Assembly (NCBI RefSeq): GCF_036345175.1
Contig: NZ_CP107780.1
Span: 3,100,001 to 3,164,000, forward strand
Direction of reading: 5' to 3'
DNA: 64,000 nucleotides
Origin: Streptomyces sp. NBC_00576
GTDB taxonomy: Bacteria; Actinomycetota; Actinomycetes; Streptomycetales; Streptomycetaceae
In this document: positions 59,539 through 64,000 of the stretch, in pieces
How positions within the stretch are numbered: position 1 is the first letter of the stretch
Layout: the number at the start of each line of letters is the position of its first letter
The notes under the pieces: model-generated
Seen by the model: only the letters and a program-made list of their open reading frames with translations
Database searches by the model: none
Told to the model about the DNA's origin: nothing
Program-made: the position numbers and the translations under genes

Positions 59539-59799
59539 ATGAGTTGGAGGATCGAACGCGTTCCAGGGCGCCCACTGCACCACACCGGCGACGACCGATT
59601 GGCGTTACCTTTGCGGTTGTCCCGGAACGGCGAGATCACAGCGGATGTCGAGCTTCTGCTCTCCTTGGCCGAGGCCGAACACCTGCGCGCAGCCTTGTGC
59701 CACGCTCTCGACGGCCGCCCCGTGCAACCGTCCGCACCGGATTGCCGGAGATCCATGCAGACCTCCCCCAGCACCGCTCACATTGTGGGCCGCGCCTGA
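59539..59799 (+). CDS. Small hypothetical protein
   Basis: A protein of 86 residues from an ATG at 59539. The middle part (GEITADVELLLSLAEAEHLRAALCHALDG) resembles small Streptomyces proteins encoded opposite HTH/TPR regulators. The C-terminal 25 residues look less coherent. It lies divergent to the broken regulator. A real but minor gene is possible; the call rests on position and weak resemblance. Confidence 0.45.
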   Translation: MSWRIERVPGRPLHHTGDDRLALPLRLSRNGEITADVELLLSLAEAEHLRAALCHALDGRPVQPSAPDCRRSMQTSPSTAHIVGRA

Positions 59800-59923
59800 A
59801 AACCTGCCCCTGGCCGCCGGCGGAGCCGGGTAATGCGAACAATCATTCTGAATGTCACCTGTGCTGATGATCCCCGGGTGAACGGCGATCACGTGTGCGG
59901 TTGCCGTACTACGGTCCGGGATT

Positions 59924-61120
59924 GTGAAGCTGGTGGTGCAGGTGAAGCTGCTGCCGACGCCCGTGCAGGCGTCGGCGCTGGAGGCGACTCTGCGTGCCTG
60001 TAATCGGGCGGCCACGCACGCCTCCACCGTTGCCTCCGCCAAGGGCCTGAAGGACCGCAACAGCCTACAGAAGGAGGTGTACGCGGAGCTGAAGTCGACC
60101 TTCGGGCTATCCGCGCAGCCAGCGGTGCGGGCGGTGAAGAAGGTTGTCGACGCCTACACAACCCTGAAGGCCAACCTGCAGGCCGGGAATCTGGGCCTGC
60201 CCACCTCCCGGCGTTACCGCAGGGCGGTCAGCTCGCCTATTGTCTTCCGTCCAGAGGCAGCCCAGCCGTTCGATGACCGCTGTCTGTCATGGCAGTACGA
60301 CGCACGCACTGTCTCTATCTGGACCGTGGACGGGCGTATGAAGGGGATCCGCTACACCGGCTCGCCCGACCAGCTCAAGACCCTCGCGGCGCACCGCAAG
60401 GGCGAGAGCGACCTGGTGTGCCGAGGCGGCAAGTGGTTCCTGATCGCCACCTGCGAGATCCCAGATCCGCAAGTGTATGAGCCAGCGGACTGGGTGGGGG
60501 TGGACCGGGGCATCGTCAACCTCGCCACCACTAGCGACGGAATCAACCATCAGGGCCGCCGCCTCTCACGGTATCGCCGCTGGCAAGCTCGCAAACGCAC
60601 CGAACTACAGAAAAAGAACACTCGCTCGGCCCGGCGGCTCCTGACCCGCCGTGCATGCAAGGAGCAGCGTCATGCTACGCATGTGAACCATCGGATTTCC
60701 AAGGAGATCGTGTCTGTCGCGCAACGCACCGGTCGAGGGATCGCCGTCGAGGAACTCGGCGGGATCCGCGAGCGGGTACGGCTACGCCGCGACCAGCGGG
60801 GCACTCTCTCCTCCTGGCCCTTCCGTCAGCTCGGGCAGCACCTCGCCTACAAGGCCCGTAAGGCCGGGGTGCCGTTTCTTGAGGTGGACGCCGCCTACAC
60901 CTCACAACGCTGTCCGCGCTGCGGGCACACCGAGCGGGCCAACCGGCCCGACCGGGACCATTTCTCCTGTCGTCGGTGTGGCCTCGCTGGGCCCGCCGAC
61001 CACGTCGCCGGGGTCAACGTGCGCGACCGCGCACGCTCGGCGTGGGCATTCGTCACCATGCCCGTCCCGCCACCGGTTCAGCCGGAGCGGGAGATGCGAC
61101 CCGTGACCGTCCTGCCGTAG
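59924..61120 (+). CDS. tnpB: Stand-alone TnpB (IS200/IS605 OrfB family) RNA-guided nuclease
   Basis: A protein of 398 residues and of TnpB size. The RuvC triad is visible: Asp in GVDRGIVNLATT (about 193), Glu in IAVEELGGIR (about 275) and a final Asp in PADHVAGVNV (about 360). The zinc ribbon between them (CPRCGHT ... CRRCGL) is intact. TnpB proteins use an RNA from the right end of the element to cut DNA. No tnpA lies within the window, so mobility would need a transposase from elsewhere. GTG at 59924 is the start. The gene appears intact although its neighbours are decayed. A hairpin at 61167-61186 may belong to the guide RNA. Confidence 0.9.
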   Translation: MKLVVQVKLLPTPVQASALEATLRACNRAATHASTVASAKGLKDRNSLQKEVYAELKSTFGLSAQPAVRAVKKVVDAYTTLKANLQAGNLGLPTSRRYRRAVSSPIVFRPEAAQPFDDRCLSWQYDARTVSIWTVDGRMKGIRYTGSPDQLKTLAAHRKGESDLVCRGGKWFLIATCEIPDPQVYEPADWVGVDRGIVNLATTSDGINHQGRRLSRYRRWQARKRTELQKKNTRSARRLLTRRACKEQRHATHVNHRISKEIVSVAQRTGRGIAVEELGGIRERVRLRRDQRGTLSSWPFRQLGQHLAYKARKAGVPFLEVDAAYTSQRCPRCGHTERANRPDRDHFSCRRCGLAGPADHVAGVNVRDRARSAWAFVTMPVPPPVQPEREMRPVTVLP

Positions 61121-61166
61121 GGGACAGTCGGGAGCGCGACAAGGTGTGAACGACCGAGTACACACG

Positions 61167-61186
61167 CTCGGCCGCTCACGGCCGAG
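61167..61186 (+). ncRNA. Candidate omega-RNA or right-end hairpin of the TnpB element
   Basis: CTCGGCCG at 61167-61174 pairs perfectly with CGGCCGAG at 61179-61186 around CTCA, 47 bases after the tnpB stop. Right-end hairpins of this kind form the scaffold end of the TnpB guide RNA, with the guide just downstream. The element boundary has not been fixed, so this is a candidate only. Confidence 0.35.
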
Positions 61187-61189
61187 AAG

Positions 61190-61378
61190 ATGACCACCCC
61201 GCACTGGCCTTGGCTCGCCAAGGGCGACGAGGAGACCGGTGCCGAGATCGCCGCGAAGATCCGGGCCGCGAAACAGGCCCGGGTTGCTCGCCGAGCTGAA
61301 GGCCGCGTGGGAGGACATCGCCAACGGGCTCCTGCCTTACCCGAGTCAGCCGACCTCGCCCCGGTTACGCCGACTTAA
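61190..61378 (+). pseudogene. Short ORF, probable remnant
   Basis: An open frame of 62 codons starting MTTPHWPWLAKGDEETGAEIAAKIRAAKQARVA. It continues better in a neighbouring frame as LLAELKAAWEDIANGL after about base 61280, so a frameshift may have broken a longer gene. No family is recognised. It abuts the end of the response regulator gene. Confidence 0.25.
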
Positions 61379-62019
61379 CCGAGGATCCCCCGCTCGTACC
61401 CCGTCGCCACCGCCGCCGCCCGGTCCTTCACGCCCAACTTGGTGTACAGGTGGGTCAGATGGGTCTTCACCGTGGCCTCGCTGATGAACAGGACGCGGGC
61501 GATCTCCCGGTTCGACGTGCCCTTGGCGACCAGGGCCAGGACTTCGCGTTCGCGGGCCGAGAGGGGCTCGTTGCCCGGGGTGCGGACCGCGGAGACCAGC
61601 CGGGAGGCCACCGCCGGGGAGAGGACCGTGCGGCCCTGGGCCGCCGCCCGTACCGCCGTGAAGAGTTCGTCCCTCGGGGCGTCCTTCAGCAGGTAGCCGG
61701 TCGCGCCCGCCTCGATCGCGGGGAGGGTGTCGGAGTCCGTGTCGTACGTCGTCAGGACGAGGACCTTCGCCCGGGATCGACGGCGGGCCAGTTCGGCGAT
61801 CGCGTCGACTCCGCCGCCGCCCGGCATCCGCAGGTCCATCAGGACGACGTCCGGGTCGAGGGTGACGGCCAGTCCCACCGCCTCTACGCCGTTCGACGCC
61901 TCACCGAGGACCGCGAACCCGGGCGCCGACTCGAACATGCCGCGCAGGCCGTCCCGTACGACGGGGTGGTCGTCGGCGATCAGCAGGGTGATGGGCGCAT
62001 CGGAGGGCTCAGTTGTCAT
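61375..62019 (-). CDS. NarL/LuxR-family response regulator
   Basis: A protein of 214 residues. The receiver domain has LLIADDHPVVRDGL with the acidic pair, phospho-Asp in VVLMDLRMPGG (about 58), a Thr switch in VLVLTTYDTD and Lys in YLLKDAP. The C-terminal LuxR helix-turn-helix is LSAREREVLALVAKGTSNREIARVLFISEATVKTHLTHLYTKLGV. The start overlaps the end of the histidine kinase gene, so the two form one two-component system. It probably controls the upstream ABC transporter. The ATG at 62019 is the family-typical start (ITLLIADDH near residue 10). Confidence 0.95.
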   Translation of the reverse strand: MTTEPSDAPITLLIADDHPVVRDGLRGMFESAPGFAVLGEASNGVEAVGLAVTLDPDVVLMDLRMPGGGGVDAIAELARRRSRAKVLVLTTYDTDSDTLPAIEAGATGYLLKDAPRDELFTAVRAAAQGRTVLSPAVASRLVSAVRTPGNEPLSAREREVLALVAKGTSNREIARVLFISEATVKTHLTHLYTKLGVKDRAAAVATGYERGILG

Positions 62020-63274
62020 GGCGCACCAACGGTACGCGTGCCGAGACCGCCGTGCCCTGGCCCGGCTCGGACTCCACGGTGAGCGCGCCCGCGATGCGTT
62101 CCGCGCGGGCGCGCATGCCGTCGAGGCCGAAGCCGCCGGAGCGGGTGCGTTCGCGGACCGCGAGCGGGTCGAAGCCCTCGCCGTCGTCGCGGATGTCGAG
62201 GATCACCTCGTCGCCGAGGAAGGTCAGGGTGACGCCGACCCTTGACGCTCGGGCGTGGCGGGAGGCGTTCGACAGGGCTTCCTGGGCGATGCGCAGGAGG
62301 GTCGCCGAGAGTTCGGCGTGCAGGTGTTCCGCCGGGCCGGTGACCGTGAACTCGGCGCGGGCGTCCGTTCGTTCGGCCCAGTCCGCGACCGTCTTCTTCA
62401 GGGCTTCCGGCAGTCCGTCGTTCTCCAGGGCCACGGGGGCCAGGTTCTGTACGGAACGGCGGGCCTCGCCCAGGCTGTGGCGGGCCAGTTTCATGGCGCG
62501 GTCGATGTGTTCGCGCGCCTGGGTCCGGTCGGGGGTGTTCGTCACCACCTGGAGCTGGGCGATGATCCCGGTCAGGCCCTGGGCGATGGTGTCGTGGATC
62601 TCGGCGGCCAGCCGGCGCCGTTCGTCCGCGACGCCCGCTTCCCTTGCCTGGTGCAGGAGTTGGGCGTGCAGGGCGGCGTTCTCGTCGAGGGCCTGCTGCA
62701 ACGCCGTGTTGGTGCGTTCGAGTTCGGTGATGGTGACGGCCCGGTCGCGGGAGCGCTGCTCCTCCTGCTCGGTGGCGTGGGCGACCAGCGCCTGCAGACC
62801 GAAGTTGACGACCAGCAGCGCGGCGAACGCGGCCCACTGGACCCCGCTCTCGAACAACAATCCGCCGGCCTGCGCGGCGGCCACGGTGACCGCGCTGGCG
62901 AACAGCCCGAGCCGCCGCCACATGCCCGGAATCAGCTCGTCGGCGTCCATGTAGCCGGTGGCGGCGTAGAACGCGAAGAACGGGTTGATCCAGGTGAGCA
63001 GGAAGGCGATCGCCCAGCGGACGATGTAGTAAGCCGTCCCCGCCCGGGAAGGGGTCCGGCCACGATCGGCCCGCCGCGAGCGGGTGCCGTGCCACCAGGC
63101 CTGGAGCGCGAGCGCGGCGCCGACCAGGGCCCCGGCGGCCTGCCACTCGACGGGGCCGTCGATCAGTTCGGCGGAGACGGCCGCGAGGACGACGCTGACA
63201 CCGAGCAGCCCGTACGGCCCCCAGATGTGGAGTTGCTCCATGCGCCGGTCGTTCTCTGTGTCCGCCGCGGTCAT
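62009..63274 (-). CDS. Two-component sensor histidine kinase (NarX/DesK-like)
   Basis: A protein of 421 residues. The N-terminal 190 hold about five membrane helices (YGLLGVSVVLAAVSAEL, AIAFLLTWINPFFAFYAA, FASAVTVAAAQAGGLL, AAFAALLVVNFGLQALV). A coiled coil leads to the HisKA_3 domain with the phospho-His in RRRLAAEIHDTIAQGLTGII. The ATPase domain has LLRIAQEALSNASRHA (N-box), DIRDDGEGFD and GGFGLDGMRARAE (G-box). ATG at 63274 follows CTGGGGA; the longer frame upstream is unlike the family. It senses an unknown membrane or envelope signal. It overlaps the response regulator gene by 11 bases. Confidence 0.94.
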   Translation of the reverse strand: MTAADTENDRRMEQLHIWGPYGLLGVSVVLAAVSAELIDGPVEWQAAGALVGAALALQAWWHGTRSRRADRGRTPSRAGTAYYIVRWAIAFLLTWINPFFAFYAATGYMDADELIPGMWRRLGLFASAVTVAAAQAGGLLFESGVQWAAFAALLVVNFGLQALVAHATEQEEQRSRDRAVTITELERTNTALQQALDENAALHAQLLHQAREAGVADERRRLAAEIHDTIAQGLTGIIAQLQVVTNTPDRTQAREHIDRAMKLARHSLGEARRSVQNLAPVALENDGLPEALKKTVADWAERTDARAEFTVTGPAEHLHAELSATLLRIAQEALSNASRHARASRVGVTLTFLGDEVILDIRDDGEGFDPLAVRERTRSGGFGLDGMRARAERIAGALTVESEPGQGTAVSARVPLVRHDN

Positions 63275-63333
63275 GTCCCCAGTCTGCACGGACCGCCGAC
63301 CGTCCCCTACCCCCATTACCCCCATGGCTCCCG

Positions 63334-64000
63334 CTACTCCCACCGGAACCAGCGCGCTGCGCCGGCCGTCAGCAGTACCGTCCAGGCCACCAGCACGCCC
63401 AGGTGGTCCCAGCCGGGCCAGTTCCCCGCCGCCGCCCGGTTCAGTGCCTCGGCCGCCGCGCCGAACGGGGTGCAGCCGACGATCCTGGCCAGCACGTCCG
63501 GCATGGTCTGCACCGGCGCCCACAGGCCCGCGCAGAACATCGACGGGAAGAACACTGCCGACCCGATCGCACCCGCGACCTTCGTCGTCCGGGACAGCGC
63601 GGAGATCACCGCGCCCAGCGCGAGGGCGACCAGGACGGTCAGGACGAGGGCCAGGGCGTAGCCGAAGGGCTGCCGAGGCAGTCGTACGTCGAAGGCGAAC
63701 CGGCCCACCGCGAGGGCGAGCAGCGACGAGGTCAGGGCCGCCCCGCCGTACACCAGCATCTGTGCGGAGAGCAGGGCGGCGGGGCGGACCGGGGTGGTGG
63801 CCATCCGGCGCAGGATGCCGCGCTCGCGGTAGCCGGTGAGGGTCTGCGGCATGGACTGGAGCCCGCCGACGATCGGACCGAGCAGCACGGCCACCGGTAC
63901 GTACACGTCGATCGTCCGCAGGCCGCCCAGGTCGGCTTCGGGGTCACTGAAGGAGGGGATCGAGCCGAGGATCACCAGGAGGAGCGTCGGGAACAGCAGG
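63334..64000 (-). CDS. ABC-2 type transporter permease (5' end beyond window)
   Basis: The last 222 codons of a membrane protein; the frame is open to the window edge (LLFPTLLLVILGSIPSF). It shows the ABC-2 pattern: QTLTGYRERGILRRMATTPVRPAALLSAQML, then four or more membrane helices (LVLTVLVALALGAVIS, FFPSMFCAGLWAP, LGVLVAWTVLLTAGA). The CAGLWAPVQTMPDVLARI segment is typical of drug or lipid exporters. It lies 59 bases upstream of the histidine kinase in the same orientation. The ATPase partner is expected beyond the window. Its role with the two-component pair resembles stress or antibiotic export systems. Confidence 0.88.
   Translation of the reverse strand, partial: LLFPTLLLVILGSIPSFSDPEADLGGLRTIDVYVPVAVLLGPIVGGLQSMPQTLTGYRERGILRRMATTPVRPAALLSAQMLVYGGAALTSSLLALAVGRFAFDVRLPRQPFGYALALVLTVLVALALGAVISALSRTTKVAGAIGSAVFFPSMFCAGLWAPVQTMPDVLARIVGCTPFGAAAEALNRAAAGNWPGWDHLGVLVAWTVLLTAGAARWFRWE

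Overview
The window is high-GC DNA with strong third-position GC bias, frequent GTG and TTG starts, GGAGG-type ribosome sites, ECF sigma factors, lipoprotein L,D-transpeptidases and an RsbW-like anti-sigma kinase. All of this points to a Streptomyces (or close actinomycete) chromosome. No rRNA, tRNA or CRISPR array was seen. Many genes overlap their neighbour by 1-4 bases, so operons can be read directly.

Layout. (1) 1-2.3 kb: a truncated NB-ARC/TPR gene running into an IS5-like transposase remnant, a DUF3224 protein, a long inverted repeat and a DUF1697 protein. (2) 2.6-26.7 kb: a type VII (Ess/WXG100) secretion and polymorphic-toxin locus. The minus arm holds a giant protein of about 3,530 aa with a WXG100-like head and an internal pierisin/Scabin-like ADP-ribosyltransferase (ART) domain, then a beta-helix/CbxX AAA ATPase and a membrane-anchored protein. 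The plus arm holds a coiled-coil protein, a WXG100-like protein, an ECF sigma factor, a membrane protein and a three-ATPase EssC/EccC translocase. EccB, EccD and EccE are not in the window. (3) 26.9-30.8 kb: a second ECF sigma factor overlapping an unusual alkyltransferase/Ada zinc-domain protein, an SDR enzyme, a broken oxygenase gene and a stand-alone ogt. (4) 31.1-32.4 kb: a GH25 lysozyme and a Crp/Fnr regulator. (5) 32.4-41.1 kb: a tightly packed six-gene minus-strand operon (cyclase-like protein, P-loop ATPase, Band7-like/VWA, VWA, PP2C phosphatase, membrane kinase). It resembles the TerY-P signalling triad with three added components and is, with the T7SS locus, the best candidate for an under-described system.

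(6) 41.4-55.0 kb: mainly conserved chromosome. It holds a GH84 hexosaminidase, an EF-hand protein, a MerR gene frameshifted by a palindromic insert, a GNAT, a secreted Scabin-like ART, a YVTN lipoprotein with a NodB deacetylase, an RsbW-like kinase, an enoyl-CoA hydratase, two tandem L,D-transpeptidases and glgX. (7) 55.1-57.2 kb: a TetR/amidase divergon. (8) 57.2-61.4 kb: a decayed accessory island with a recombinase fragment, a frameshifted TPR regulator, a truncated nucleotide-binding gene and an intact stand-alone TnpB. (9) 61.4-64.0 kb: an ABC-2 permease (cut by the window edge), a histidine kinase and a LuxR response regulator.

Taken together, the two arms of the T7SS locus look like one export machine with its own sigma factor and a very large candidate effector. 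The six-gene operon looks like a phosphorylation-controlled, nucleotide-linked sensor complex at the membrane. These functional links are inference from domains and gene order; no database search was possible.
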